Origin: Cohnella fermenti
GTDB lineage: Bacteria; Bacillota; Bacilli; Paenibacillales; Paenibacillaceae
Length of the DNA: 64,000 nt
NCBI RefSeq assembly: GCF_004801405.1
Contig: NZ_SSOB01000024.1
Coordinates: forward strand, 62,001 to 126,000
Reading direction: 5' to 3'
This document shows positions 9,213 through 18,459 of the stretch, one piece after another; positions within the stretch are counted from its first letter, which is position 1, and each line of letters opens with the position of its first letter. Under the pieces are notes generated by a model, which saw nothing but the letters and a program-made list of their open reading frames with translations, made no database searches and had not been told where the DNA came from. Both the position numbers and the translations under genes were made by a program.

Positions 9213-11435
9213 ATGGAACGTCTGGAATGGATTCATGAGAAGATGAGACTCGGGTTCGTGCGGGAAGGCGGCAAGCTGAGGCAGGATATGTTCCAGCCTC
9301 GGGAGCTGCCCGCACCCCCGGAGAGGAGGTATGCCGCTGCCGCCGTCGTGCAGGCCGCCGCGGCAGGCGTGCCGCACGGCGTGCACCCGGGGCTTGCTTC
9401 GGGGCACTCCCTGCTCGCGGAGCAGCTTGTCGTGTCGGAGATCGAGCCGACGGACAGCGGCCTGCGGCTGCACTACCGGCATGAAGGGCTGAAGCTTCGC
9501 TTCGTCGCGGATATGGAGTTTATCCCCGGCGCAGCGGTTATCCGGCAGACGACAACGGTGTGCAACGACGGGGATCGGGCCGTCGTGCTGACGCACTTGT
9601 CCTCGCTGATCCTGCAGGGCATCGGCCTCGGGGGCTTGGGCGACTGGGCCATGCCGGGCCGGATCAAGGTGCACTACGGGCGGCAAGCCTGGAGCGGCGA
9701 AGGGCAATGGCTCTGCGAGGATGCGGACCGTCTCGGCCTGTACCGCACGTCGCCCTATTCGCTGTCCCATGCCGCGCATTGGGAATCGCGGGGCAGTTGG
9801 AGCACCGGCCGCTTCCTGCCGATGGTCGTCGTCGAGGATACGCAGACGGGGACGGTCTGGTACGCGCAGGCGGAGACCTCGTCCCACTGGCATATCGAGC
9901 TCGGCAACCGGCATGAGGGCGCGAGCGCGGCTAAGGGAGACGACAGCCTGTACCTGCAGATCGACGGAGCGAGCGAAGGGTTCGGCGGCTGGACGCGAAC
10001 CTTGCAGCCGCAAGAGAGCTTCACGACGATTCCGGCGGCGATCGGCTGCTGCACGGGCGGCATCGAGGACGCCGTGCGCGAATTGACGATCTACCGGCGC
10101 ACCCGCCTGAAGCCTCGTCAGGCGTGGCAGGAGGAATTCCCTGCCGTGTTCAACGACTACATGAACTGCCTGTGGGCCGATCCTTCGCCGGACAAGCTGC
10201 TGCCCCTTATCCGTCGGGCGGCCGAGCTCGGGCTGGAGGTGTTCTGCATCGACGCCGGCTGGTTCGCCGCGCCCGGCTCGTACTGGGGCTCCTCGCTCGG
10301 CGACTGGCAGCCGGACGGGACGCGCTTCGGCAGCGAAGGGCTGCCGGGCATGGTGCGGCGCATTCGCGCGGCGGGGATGATCCCCGGCGTCTGGCTCGAG
10401 CTGGAGGTATGCGGGGAGCAGGCGGCTCTGGCAGCGAAGCCGGATGAATGGTTCCTGCGGCGCAACGGCAGCAGAGTCGGCGGCGGAGAACGCTGGTTTA
10501 TGAACTTCACTCATCCCGAGGTGAGGCTGTATCTGCATGAAGCGATCGACCGGCTGGTCGCGATGGGCGTCGGCTTTATTAAGAACGACTACAACGGCTG
10601 CGTCGGCTGCGGAGACGATACGCTGGGGGCCTCGGCCGCCGACGGCCTGATCCGCCATGCGCGGGCCGTCTATTCCTTCCTCGACGAGGCAAGGGCGAAG
10701 CATCCCGGTCTGATCATTGAAGGCTGCGCTTCGGGCGGCATGCGCGCCGATTACGGCCTGCTGTCCCATGTCCATCTGGTCAGCTCCAGCGACCAGGAGC
10801 ATTATGCGAAGTACCCGTCGATCCTCGGCGGCATGCTGGCGGCCGTCCTGCCGGAGCAGAACGGGATCTGGGCGTACCCGTATCCTCTGCTCGTCGAGCA
10901 TCGGGATCGGCCGGAGAGGCTCGACGATGCCGATTATCGGCAGGAGATGGCGGACGGCGAACAGACGATCTTCAATATGGTCAACGGCTTGTGCGGCAAC
11001 CTGTACCTGTCGGGCCGCGTGGACAAGGCGGACGAATGCAACGCCGCGCTCATCAAGGAAGCGGTCGCTCTCTACAAGGCCGAACGGGCGCATATTCGCA
11101 GCTCGCATCCGATCTGGCCGCTCGGGTTCCGCGCGGTAGCCGACACCGACAACTGGAACAGCGTCGGCCTCGCGAACATGCAGGGCGACCGAATTGTGCT
11201 GGCCGTGTGGCGGCTGGACGGCGAGGAGGAGACGGCGACGCTTCCCGTGCGCGGCTGGGCCGGTTGCACTGCCGAGGTCAGACAGATTTATCCCGCCGCG
11301 CCCGACAGGCAAGCCGAGTTTGGCTACGATTCCGTTAACGGCCGCCTTCGCGTTCGGCTGCCGCTGCGCCGCCAAGCGCGTCTCTTCGAGCTGCGCAAGC
11401 CGGGGCCGACGGACGAGCAGAACGATTCGAGATAA
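9213..11435 (+). CDS. Alpha-galactosidase, GH36 family
   Basis: Protein of 740 aa, the usual GH36 length, with an N-terminal beta-supersandwich, central TIM barrel and C-terminal beta domain. Barrel motifs are visible: FCIDAGWF, GDWQPD, the nucleophile region FIKNDYNG (D459), EGCASGG and the acid/base region SSSDQEHY (D527). GH36 enzymes hydrolyse terminal alpha-galactosyl residues (melibiose, raffinose, galactomannan side chains). There is no signal peptide, so it acts in the cytoplasm on imported oligosaccharides. The ATG has AAGGAG upstream and lies 11 bp after the SLH protein, implying one transcript. Divergence of the two catalytic motifs from textbook GH36 (KWDMNR, SDNTD) leaves substrate specificity open. 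Confidence 0.85.
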   Translation: MERLEWIHEKMRLGFVREGGKLRQDMFQPRELPAPPERRYAAAAVVQAAAAGVPHGVHPGLASGHSLLAEQLVVSEIEPTDSGLRLHYRHEGLKLRFVADMEFIPGAAVIRQTTTVCNDGDRAVVLTHLSSLILQGIGLGGLGDWAMPGRIKVHYGRQAWSGEGQWLCEDADRLGLYRTSPYSLSHAAHWESRGSWSTGRFLPMVVVEDTQTGTVWYAQAETSSHWHIELGNRHEGASAAKGDDSLYLQIDGASEGFGGWTRTLQPQESFTTIPAAIGCCTGGIEDAVRELTIYRRTRLKPRQAWQEEFPAVFNDYMNCLWADPSPDKLLPLIRRAAELGLEVFCIDAGWFAAPGSYWGSSLGDWQPDGTRFGSEGLPGMVRRIRAAGMIPGVWLELEVCGEQAALAAKPDEWFLRRNGSRVGGGERWFMNFTHPEVRLYLHEAIDRLVAMGVGFIKNDYNGCVGCGDDTLGASAADGLIRHARAVYSFLDEARAKHPGLIIEGCASGGMRADYGLLSHVHLVSSSDQEHYAKYPSILGGMLAAVLPEQNGIWAYPYPLLVEHRDRPERLDDADYRQEMADGEQTIFNMVNGLCGNLYLSGRVDKADECNAALIKEAVALYKAERAHIRSSHPIWPLGFRAVADTDNWNSVGLANMQGDRIVLAVWRLDGEEETATLPVRGWAGCTAEVRQIYPAAPDRQAEFGYDSVNGRLRVRLPLRRQARLFELRKPGPTDEQNDSR

Positions 11436-11921
11436 CGACGGGATGAGGAGGGATGAGGAGGGGAGATAGACGAGTGGAGCCCCCTCCATACATACCCCCA
11501 CCCTGTATAATTGCCGCGCCTACTGATCCGGTCCATATCCCTTCTCGCAGATGGGTGCCTTATCCCCTTGAATCAGTGTCCTAATTTCTGGAAAATGACA
11601 CCTGAACAGCAGGGATAAGACACCCTTTTCGGAGTAATAGATGACATTCCCGGGGTATAGATCATTATGTAATTAATTACAATTAAATACATTTAAAACA
11701 TTTTGGAAGAGAGACCGATAGACAAGACTGCGATTATCTCCTCCCAGCTTCACCGAATAAGACGAGAGAAGCCCGCGAACAAGTTCGCTTTGCGGGCTTT
11801 TTTCGCATGGCTGTCGTGTCGCTATATACGGCTGGCGTACGGTTTCCTTGCCTGTCGAACCGCCTTCGCCCCGCCGCCGACAACCTCCAAAAAACGCAAA
11901 TGAAATCTAGATTCCGCCTTA
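11436..11921. other. Intergenic stretch, no gene recognised
   Basis: No convincing coding sequence. The first part is GC-rich with short GGGATGAGGA repeats. An unusually AT-rich patch (about 11645-11705, rich in AATTA) follows, then the hairpin at 11769-11803. The AT-rich patch could be an UP element or regulator site but carries no motif I recognise. Confidence 0.5.
11769..11803 (+). terminator. Rho-independent terminator
   Basis: AAGCCCGC (11769-11776) pairs with GCGGGCTT (11792-11799), and is followed by a run of T. It lies about 330 bp after the alpha-galactosidase and before the promoter of the next operon. Confidence 0.75.
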
Positions 11922-11950
11922 TTGTTAGTCCAAAACCCGCTCTCTATAGT
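11922..11950 (+). promoter_or_regulatory. Sigma-A type promoter of the sugar importer operon
   Basis: A -35 TTGTTA (11922-11927) and a -10 TATAGT (11945-11950) are separated by 17 bp. The Shine-Dalgarno AAGGGG and TTG start of the binding protein follow 24-41 bp downstream. Confidence 0.6.
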
Positions 11951-11990
11951 TAAGAGGAGCCCAACAACATACGCAAAGGGGATACCCAAA

Positions 11991-13469
11991 TTGAAGCGAC
12001 AATCCTTTATTCTGCTGTCCGCGATCTGCCTGTCACTTACGATGTCCGCCTGCTCCAATTCCGCGAACAATAACCAAACGAGCGGCGTCAGCCCGTCGCC
12101 GTCGAGCGCCGGAACGTCCGCCTCCCAGGAGGGAAGCGCTTCGCCCGACGCGGAGCCGCAGACGCTGACGATGGTTTATTCCCAGGGGGAATTCTCCTGG
12201 CCCGCCTACGAGAAGATGGCGGAGGCGTTCAAGGAGAAGACCGGCCACACCGTCAAGCTTCAGTACGTGCCCGCCGCCGAATTCGATAAATACCTGGATG
12301 CGCAGTTTATCGCGGGAACCGAAGCGGACATCATCATGGGCGGGCCATCGGACAAGTCTTCCTGGTTCAAGAACGGCTGGATCGTGAACCTGTATCCGCA
12401 TATGGACGAAGCAAGCCGATTCACGAATGCCGCCTGGCGAGACTCGTTCGTCGACGGGGTGCTCGAATCCGCCACGGACAAGACCCCGCCCGAGAAGCTG
12501 TACGGCATTCCGATTCAATTGACGACGGTCAATCTGTATTACAACAAGACGATCTTCAACGAGATCGGCGCAGCCGAGCCGCCCAAGACGATCACGGAGC
12601 TGCTTGAGGTCGCGAAGAAGGCCGAAGACGCCGGCTATGTCGGCTTCAGTATCCAGAACTCGATGGACTGGAATCTGGGCTGGCTGGCTACCGACCTCTG
12701 GGGCTACCTGTGGAAGCCGAAGCTGGAGCAACTGGACGTCATCAACCAGGACGGTTATGTCGGGACGGACGAGTGGGCGCTGGCGGTCAAGAAGGGCATG
12801 GTGACGAAGGACTCGCCCGAGCTGAAGGAATATGCGCGAGTCCTCAAGGACCTGTCGCCATACTTCAACGAAGGCTTCAACACGGCAAGCTGGGAATTCG
12901 AGAGCTTGTTCAACGACGGCAAGTCGGCGATGGCGCTGAACGGAAGCTGGTACCCGAATCAGGCTCTGCAGAACAACCTGACGGTCGATTACGGCATCGC
13001 GCCGATTCCTTATCTGGACAAGACGTATTCGCAGCTCGGCGGCGAGGAGCGATACAACTATATCATGGGCGGAGAAGCCTACGTGGCCATAACGGCCAAG
13101 GCGGAGAAGGACGGCAAGCTGCAGGCGGCGCTCGATTGGCTGCGCTTCTGGACGGACCCGAACGGCGGCGCGAAGATGATGACCGACGAGCTGTTCCTGA
13201 TTCCCGTCGTCAAGGGCATTCAGGCGCCGGAGCAAGTCCAGCCGATCATCGACACGTTCGGCACCGAGAAGCAAGTGTCGTTCAACGCGTTCAAGTTCGA
13301 GCCCGAACAGTCCGACGCCTTCTTCAAGGCCCAGCAGCAATACCTGGACAATAAGCTGACGGCCGACGCGTTCATCGGAGATATTACCAAGACGCTGGAG
13401 AAGTACGCGGACGCCGCGATCAAAGCGAACCCGGAATGGGGCGTCGAAGCGTTGATCGAACGGAAGTGA
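11991..13469 (+). CDS. Sugar ABC transporter substrate-binding lipoprotein
   Basis: Extracellular solute-binding protein (family 1) of 492 aa. The TTG at 11991 is chosen as start: it has AAGGGG 9-10 bp upstream, gives a short lipoprotein signal (MKRQSFILLS..) with lipobox SAC, and leaves the promoter at 11922-11950 outside the gene. After the lipidated Cys there is a Ser/Pro/Gly linker, then the mature domain with typical features (GIPIQLTTVNLYYNK, a SWYPNQAL segment and a C-terminal NPEWG). It would capture an oligosaccharide at the membrane and deliver it to the two permeases encoded just downstream. No ATPase is encoded here; CUT1 importers of Bacilli usually borrow a shared MsmX-type ATPase. 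Confidence 0.9.
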   Translation: MKRQSFILLSAICLSLTMSACSNSANNNQTSGVSPSPSSAGTSASQEGSASPDAEPQTLTMVYSQGEFSWPAYEKMAEAFKEKTGHTVKLQYVPAAEFDKYLDAQFIAGTEADIIMGGPSDKSSWFKNGWIVNLYPHMDEASRFTNAAWRDSFVDGVLESATDKTPPEKLYGIPIQLTTVNLYYNKTIFNEIGAAEPPKTITELLEVAKKAEDAGYVGFSIQNSMDWNLGWLATDLWGYLWKPKLEQLDVINQDGYVGTDEWALAVKKGMVTKDSPELKEYARVLKDLSPYFNEGFNTASWEFESLFNDGKSAMALNGSWYPNQALQNNLTVDYGIAPIPYLDKTYSQLGGEERYNYIMGGEAYVAITAKAEKDGKLQAALDWLRFWTDPNGGAKMMTDELFLIPVVKGIQAPEQVQPIIDTFGTEKQVSFNAFKFEPEQSDAFFKAQQQYLDNKLTADAFIGDITKTLEKYADAAIKANPEWGVEALIERK

Positions 13470-13474
13470 AAGCG

Positions 13475-14365
13475 ATGAAGCCGTTGCGCCTCATGGAGTC
13501 CAGGGCGGCGTACCTCTGCCTGCTGCCCACCTTTTTGTTTGTCGGCCTCTTCCTGGTGTATCCGACCTTCGAGGCGATCCGCATCTCGTTTCTGGACTGG
13601 AACCTGCGCAACTACTACCATCCGGAATTCGTGGGCCTCTCCAACTACAGGGAGATTTTCAACAATGATGTGTTTATCGATTCGTTCCGGGTATTGGCGA
13701 TCTTCCTCGGATGGCAACTCGTTATCCTGCAAGGGATCTCGGTGCTCGCGGGCTACTTGATTTATCTGCTCGGCACCAGCCGGTTCGCCGGGTTTATCAA
13801 AGTCGCCTTCATTATCCCGATGGTCATTCCCGGCATGGTCTCCACGCTGTTCTGGCTGTTCTTCTACGAGCCGACGAACGGCATGCTGAACATGCTGCTG
13901 GGTCAGCTCGGCCTGGAGAGCTGGCAGAAGGTGTGGCTCGGCGCAAGCCAGACGACCGCGATCGGCTCGCTCCTCATGAAGGGCTTCCCGTGGATCAGCG
14001 GGATCGGCTTCCTTATCTATCTGGCGGGCTTCCAATCGCTCGACGAATCGGTTCGCGAGTCGGCCCGGATGGACGGGGCGAGCGGGTGGACCGTCTTCTG
14101 GCGGATCGATCTGCCGCTCATTCTGCCGCAGCTCAAGCTGACGACCATTCTTGTGCTCATCGGCGGCATTCAGCAGTACGGCGATCAGTACATCCTGACC
14201 AAGGGCGGTCCGGGTTACGACACGACCGTGCCGGGGCTGTTCCTGTTCAACAATGCGTTTAATTACGGCAAGCTCGGAATCGGCTCGGCCGCCGGCGTCA
14301 CCCTGTTCCTGATCATCGCTCTGTTCACCGTACTCAACCTGCGCTTTATGAAGTCGCGGACTTAG
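13475..14365 (+). CDS. Sugar ABC transporter permease (MalF/UgpA type)
   Basis: Inner-membrane permease of 296 aa with six hydrophobic segments and the EAA loop (ESARMDGASGWTVFWRIDLP, about residues 190-210) that docks the ATPase. ATG 13475 is preceded by GGAAGTGA and starts 5 bp after the binding-protein stop. With the next gene it forms the heterodimeric channel of a CUT1 importer. The substrate is not evident from sequence; the glycosidase further downstream suggests an oligosaccharide. Confidence 0.9.
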   Translation: MKPLRLMESRAAYLCLLPTFLFVGLFLVYPTFEAIRISFLDWNLRNYYHPEFVGLSNYREIFNNDVFIDSFRVLAIFLGWQLVILQGISVLAGYLIYLLGTSRFAGFIKVAFIIPMVIPGMVSTLFWLFFYEPTNGMLNMLLGQLGLESWQKVWLGASQTTAIGSLLMKGFPWISGIGFLIYLAGFQSLDESVRESARMDGASGWTVFWRIDLPLILPQLKLTTILVLIGGIQQYGDQYILTKGGPGYDTTVPGLFLFNNAFNYGKLGIGSAAGVTLFLIIALFTVLNLRFMKSRT

Positions 14366-14375
14366 GAGGCAGCTT

Positions 14376-15197
14376 ATGAGAACCAAAGCATGGTCTCGAT
14401 CCGTCAACGTGGCGCTGCTGCTGTTTTTCGCCTTCTGCACGCTGTATCCGCTTTACTTTATGCTGATCTCGTCCGTGAAGACCAATGCGGAGCTGCAGAG
14501 CAACTTCTTCGGCCTTCCGCTCGATCCGCAATTCCAATACTACGGAAGCTCCTTGAACAAGATCAAGACGTACATGTCGAACTCGGGCGTTATTTCCGCC
14601 ATTAGCGCGATCGGCGTGCTGGTCGTCTCTTCTCTGTCCGCCTATGCCTTCGCTCGATTCCGGTTCTACGGCAAGGACGCGCTGTTCTTTACGCTGCTGC
14701 TGTTCCTGATGATTCCCGGCGTCCTGACGATCATTCCGCAATTCGTCCTGGTCAAAAACCTGGGATTGATCAACACGCCCTGGGCGGCGATTCTTCCTTA
14801 TATTGCAAGCGGGCAACTAGTGACGATATTCGTCATGCGAACGTTCTTCGAGGGCATCCCGAAGGAGCTGTTCGAGAGCATCAAGATCGACGGCGGCAGC
14901 GAATTCCGTTGCTTTATCAGCCTCGTCATTCCCTTCGCGCTTCCGATCATTCTGTCGATGGGGCTCGTTACCGTTCTGAATACGTGGAATGACTTCTTCT
15001 GGCCGCTGCTCGTCCTGCCGGATCAACAGAAGATGACGCTGACGGTCGGCCTGTACCGGTTCATGGATCAGCAGCAGATCCTGTACGGTCAGGTGTTCTC
15101 GGCGATGTCGCTCGCTTCCGTCCCGCTGATGGTGCTGTTCAGCTTCACGATGAAGTTCTTCGTCCAAGGTCTCACGTCCGGTGCGATCAAGGCTTAA
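14376..15197 (+). CDS. Sugar ABC transporter permease (MalG/UgpE type)
   Basis: Second channel subunit, 273 aa, with six predicted membrane segments and the EAA loop (ESIKIDGGSEFRCFISLVIP). The C-terminus KFFVQGLTSGAIKA is the normal end of MalG-like permeases. The start ATG lies 8 bp after an AGGAGG Shine-Dalgarno and 10 bp from the previous stop, so the two permeases are co-translated. Works with the preceding permease and binding protein; the ATPase is not in the window. Confidence 0.9.
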   Translation: MRTKAWSRSVNVALLLFFAFCTLYPLYFMLISSVKTNAELQSNFFGLPLDPQFQYYGSSLNKIKTYMSNSGVISAISAIGVLVVSSLSAYAFARFRFYGKDALFFTLLLFLMIPGVLTIIPQFVLVKNLGLINTPWAAILPYIASGQLVTIFVMRTFFEGIPKELFESIKIDGGSEFRCFISLVIPFALPIILSMGLVTVLNTWNDFFWPLLVLPDQQKMTLTVGLYRFMDQQQILYGQVFSAMSLASVPLMVLFSFTMKFFVQGLTSGAIKA

Positions 15198-15214
15198 TCG
15201 GGAGGGGGGCTCGT

Positions 15215-17233
15215 ATGGAAAAGGGGGACGTCATTCTCCGCATGGACGACGCGAAGAAGCCGAAGAAGCTCACGGTGACGGCAGCGTGCTATGAGGTGCG
15301 ATTCGATCTGGCCGCGCAGCAATGGAGCTTGTATGCCGGGCTGTCGGAAGGGGGCGGTCGCGGCGGCGATGTTGACGGTGTTGCGCCGATCGTGTGCTTG
15401 CCGATGCAGTCTCGCATTCATGCGTTGGAGGAGCCGGATTTAGCCGACGAGGGAGCGATTCGGCTCATTCGCGAGCAGCGGAGCGGCGGGGGGCTGTCGC
15501 TGACGTTCGCGGCGGACGGCGGCGGGATCTGGGCGAGCAAGACGTACGTCTTCGCCTTCGGCGCCGATTCCGTATGCTATCGCGTCGAGGTGTCCGGCGC
15601 CGGCAAGCGAATCGACGACGTCTATTATTGCGCCGCCGATTGGATGGCTGCCGGGCCGGGGGACAGAGAGGCCGCTTCCGGAGAGGGCGATGCTCCGCGC
15701 TGGCGCGGGGGGAGGCCGGGCTTCGCCGGCTATTACGCGCCCCGCTTCGATTGGTCGACCGGGTTCGTCTTCCGCAGGCCGGACGAGCCGGATTCGCTGA
15801 ACTGTCAGCAATGGCTGAGTCCGCCCCCCTTCTGTTATGCGCTGCGGCAGGGCGACCGCTGGACAAGCTGCGGCATCTTGGCCGAACCGGGCGCCTTCCG
15901 GTTTCTCGGCTTCGATTACGTCGTATCGCCCGGCGGCGAATTCTCGTTCCGGCTCGATTACGAGGGGCACACCTTGGTCGGGGAGACGGGGTTCCGCACC
16001 CCCGAGCTTCGCTTCGGCTTCCGGCCCGCTGCGGGCGGCAACGAGGCGGTCGGCGAATACGTTCGGGCGCTGGCCGACCGCATGAGGCTTGCGAAGTCCG
16101 GCGAAGCGGGTTCCGGACATTCGCAACCGTCCTGGTGGGTGGAACCGATGTTCTGCGGCTGGGGGCAGCAGCGATACGATTACCGCGGCGATCATAACGG
16201 CACGGAGAACGGACACTTTCTGAATGTCGGAGAATACGCGACAGAGGAGAAGTACCGTTCCTATGTCGCGCATATGGAGGCGCACGGCATCCATCCCGGG
16301 ACGATAATTATCGATTACAAGTGGGCCGCGCAGGATGCGCTGGCCGCTCCCGATCCGCTCAAGTGGAGCGGTATGCGCGCGTTTATCGACGAGCAGCATC
16401 GGCGCGGGCGCCGGGTGCTGCTCTGGTATTCGCCCTTGCTGGCGGAAGGGTTGCCCGTCGAGGCTTGCATGACGCTGGATGGACGAGTCGTCGCGGCGGA
16501 CCCGACGTCGGAGCGATATCGGGAGATTGTGGCGGAGCAGATCCGCCGCATGGTGGACGATGCTCCCGGATGCTTGAACGCCGATGGCTTGAAGATCGAT
16601 TTTACGCAAAATCTCGCTTCCGAACGAAGAGGCTTCCGCAATTATTTGTCGACCAGTTGGGCGCTGTTGAACCAGAGCGATCCCGAACACAGCTATCCCC
16701 GGCTGAGCGACGGCCGCGACTCGCTCGTTCGCACCGCCGGTGCCTCCTGGGGCGTTGAATTGCTGCGCGATTACATTCAGGCGATCTATTCGGCGATGAA
16801 GGCCGCCAAGCCGGACGCCATGCTGATTGCGCATACGGCCAATCCTTACTTCGCGGATATTGCGGATGTGCTCCGGCTTAACGACCTGGACGGCGAGTCT
16901 CCCGACGTGCTCGCCATCATGCGCAACCGGGCGGAGATCGCCCGCCTGTGCAACTCGGATTGGCTGATCGATCCCGACAACGATCTGATGGCCGACAAGC
17001 GCATGTGGAGGAATTACGTGCAAGCCCAGCCGCTGCTCGGCATTCCGGTAACTTATTATATTCGGGGCATCGCCGCTTCCGGCGAACCGTTCGACGAAGC
17101 CGATTATGCGCATCTGCGCGGCGTCTGGCGGGATTATCGGGAACGAATGGCGCGCGGCCTCATCAGCGGAGTTTTATGTGAAAAACCGCATTGGCGCGGC
17201 TCGATAACGGGCGGTTTGGGCGATTCTGTGTGA
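15215..17233 (+). CDS. TIM-barrel glycosidase (GH31/GH36-like), C-terminus formed by a repeat array
   Basis: Cytoplasmic protein of 672 aa without signal peptide. The N-terminal half is a beta-rich domain. From about residue 300 a TIM barrel is visible with TIIIDYKW, RVLLWYSPL, GLKIDFTQ (candidate nucleophile D462) and NDLDGESPD (possible acid/base). This layout fits the GH31/GH36 (clan GH-D-like) superfamily, but I cannot name a subfamily or substrate. It closes the importer operon, 17 bp after the second permease, with GGGAGGGG ahead of the ATG, so it likely degrades what that importer brings in. The last ~20 codons and the TGA stop lie inside the palindrome array starting at 17172, so the natural C-terminus has probably been replaced or extended. 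Confidence 0.75.
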   Translation: MEKGDVILRMDDAKKPKKLTVTAACYEVRFDLAAQQWSLYAGLSEGGGRGGDVDGVAPIVCLPMQSRIHALEEPDLADEGAIRLIREQRSGGGLSLTFAADGGGIWASKTYVFAFGADSVCYRVEVSGAGKRIDDVYYCAADWMAAGPGDREAASGEGDAPRWRGGRPGFAGYYAPRFDWSTGFVFRRPDEPDSLNCQQWLSPPPFCYALRQGDRWTSCGILAEPGAFRFLGFDYVVSPGGEFSFRLDYEGHTLVGETGFRTPELRFGFRPAAGGNEAVGEYVRALADRMRLAKSGEAGSGHSQPSWWVEPMFCGWGQQRYDYRGDHNGTENGHFLNVGEYATEEKYRSYVAHMEAHGIHPGTIIIDYKWAAQDALAAPDPLKWSGMRAFIDEQHRRGRRVLLWYSPLLAEGLPVEACMTLDGRVVAADPTSERYREIVAEQIRRMVDDAPGCLNADGLKIDFTQNLASERRGFRNYLSTSWALLNQSDPEHSYPRLSDGRDSLVRTAGASWGVELLRDYIQAIYSAMKAAKPDAMLIAHTANPYFADIADVLRLNDLDGESPDVLAIMRNRAEIARLCNSDWLIDPDNDLMADKRMWRNYVQAQPLLGIPVTYYIRGIAASGEPFDEADYAHLRGVWRDYRERMARGLISGVLCEKPHWRGSITGGLGDSV

Positions 17234-17312
17234 AAAATAGCATATATGGAGAATTTTGCGGCTAGAATTGTCGGGTGTATGCTAAAAATCATATAAAATC
17301 GCAAGGTCCCCG
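17172..17312 (+). repeat. 52-bp-phased palindrome array, locus A (3 units)
   Basis: Three 16-nt imperfect palindromes start at 17176 (ATGTGAAAAACCGCAT), 17228 (GTGTGAAAAATAGCAT) and 17279 (ATGCTAAAAATCATAT), 52 and 51 bp apart. The spacers resemble the matching spacers of loci B and E (for example GGCTCGATAACGGG after unit 1). The array overlaps the 3' end of the glycosidase gene, whose stop codon is in unit 2. Confidence 0.85.
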
Positions 17313-17339
17313 GACAAGGGGGGGCGAATAGCATTGCGG

Positions 17340-17375
17340 AGAACCGCCGGGGAGAGCTTCCCGGCGGTTCTTTTT
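17340..17375 (+). terminator. Rho-independent terminator
   Basis: AGAACCGCCGGG pairs with CCCGGCGGTTCT around a short loop, followed by TTTTT. It ends the first importer/glycosidase operon just beyond array A. Confidence 0.85.
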
Positions 17376-17491
17376 GGTTCGAATGGAGCAACATGTTCGT
17401 TTTGCACCAGAAATCGAAGGATTGCCTGCTACAGCGTTGTGCTCCGGTTCCTTACAATGAAGACACAACGAAGCACAAGAAGGTGAGAACA

Positions 17492-18445
17492 TTGCAAACC
17501 ATCGCCGCCGCGGACAGCGGCAGCATCGGCGCAAGAGGCAAGAGCGGGCGCTGGAAGCTCATTCGCGGCAATCTCGACATGTACCTGCTGCTGCTTCCAG
17601 GGCTGATCTTCCTGCTGCTGTTCAAGTATACCCCGATGTACGGCATCCTGATTGCGTTCCAGGACTTCAACATCTTTACCGGCATCTCGGGCAGCGAGTG
17701 GGTCGGCATGAGCCAGTTCGAGAAGCTCCTGCATTCGGACGACTTCTTCCGGGTGCTGATCAACACGCTGCTCATCAGCCTGTACAAGATCGTTCTGCTG
17801 TTCCCCGTCCCGATCGCCGTCGCTCTTCTTTTGAACGAGGTACGCAGAATGTTTTTCAAACGGACGATCCAGACGGTTATCTACTTGCCCCACTTCCTGT
17901 CCTGGGTCATCATCTCCGGCTTGTTCGTCACGATTCTGTCGCCGACCGGAGGGCTCGTCAATGAAGTTATCGTCGCCCTCGGCGGACATCCGATCTCCTT
18001 CCTGACCGACAATCGGTTCTTCCGCAGCGTCGTCGTCTTCACGGCCGGATGGAAGGAGGTCGGCTGGAATGCGATCGTCTTCATCGCCGCGGTGGCGGGC
18101 ATCGACCAGGAGCAGTACGAAGCCGCCTCGATCGACGGTGCGGGGCGCATCCGGCAGATGTTCTCGATTACGCTCCCGGGCATCATGCCGACGATTGTGC
18201 TCATGTTTATTCTGCGGATCGGCAGCCTGCTCGAAGCGGGGACGGAACAAATTCTGACGATGTACAATCCGCTCGTCTACGACAACGGGGACGTCATCGG
18301 CACTTACGTATACCGCATGGGGCTGGGGCAGCAGGATTACAGCTTCAGCACGGCGGTCGGGCTGTTCAATTCGGCGGTCGGCTTCGTCCTGATCGTCATC
18401 GGCAACGCGTTAAGCCGCAAGTTCCTGCAACGGAGCATCTGGTAA
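17492..18445 (+). CDS. ABC transporter permease, LplB/UgpA-like
   Basis: Permease of 317 aa from TTG 17492, chosen because AAGGTGAG lies just upstream and because an earlier in-frame start (17393) would add 33 non-conserved residues across the leader region. It has six membrane segments, the family signature FKYTPMYGILIAFQDFNIF near the N-terminus and the EAA loop (EAASIDGAGRIRQMFSITLP). LplB-like permeases belong to CUT1 systems that import complex oligosaccharides in Paenibacillus and Bacillus. It is followed 15 bp later by the YtcP-like partner. A possible -10 (TACAAT, 17453-17458) lies upstream without a clear -35. Confidence 0.9.
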   Translation: MQTIAAADSGSIGARGKSGRWKLIRGNLDMYLLLLPGLIFLLLFKYTPMYGILIAFQDFNIFTGISGSEWVGMSQFEKLLHSDDFFRVLINTLLISLYKIVLLFPVPIAVALLLNEVRRMFFKRTIQTVIYLPHFLSWVIISGLFVTILSPTGGLVNEVIVALGGHPISFLTDNRFFRSVVVFTAGWKEVGWNAIVFIAAVAGIDQEQYEAASIDGAGRIRQMFSITLPGIMPTIVLMFILRIGSLLEAGTEQILTMYNPLVYDNGDVIGTYVYRMGLGQQDYSFSTAVGLFNSAVGFVLIVIGNALSRKFLQRSIW

Positions 18446-18459
18446 GAGGGGGGATCGAT

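Noticed and set aside
11922-11990. Extended N-terminus for the first binding lipoprotein
   Set aside because: It would start on the -35 box itself and spoil the lipoprotein signal; TTG 11991 fits better.
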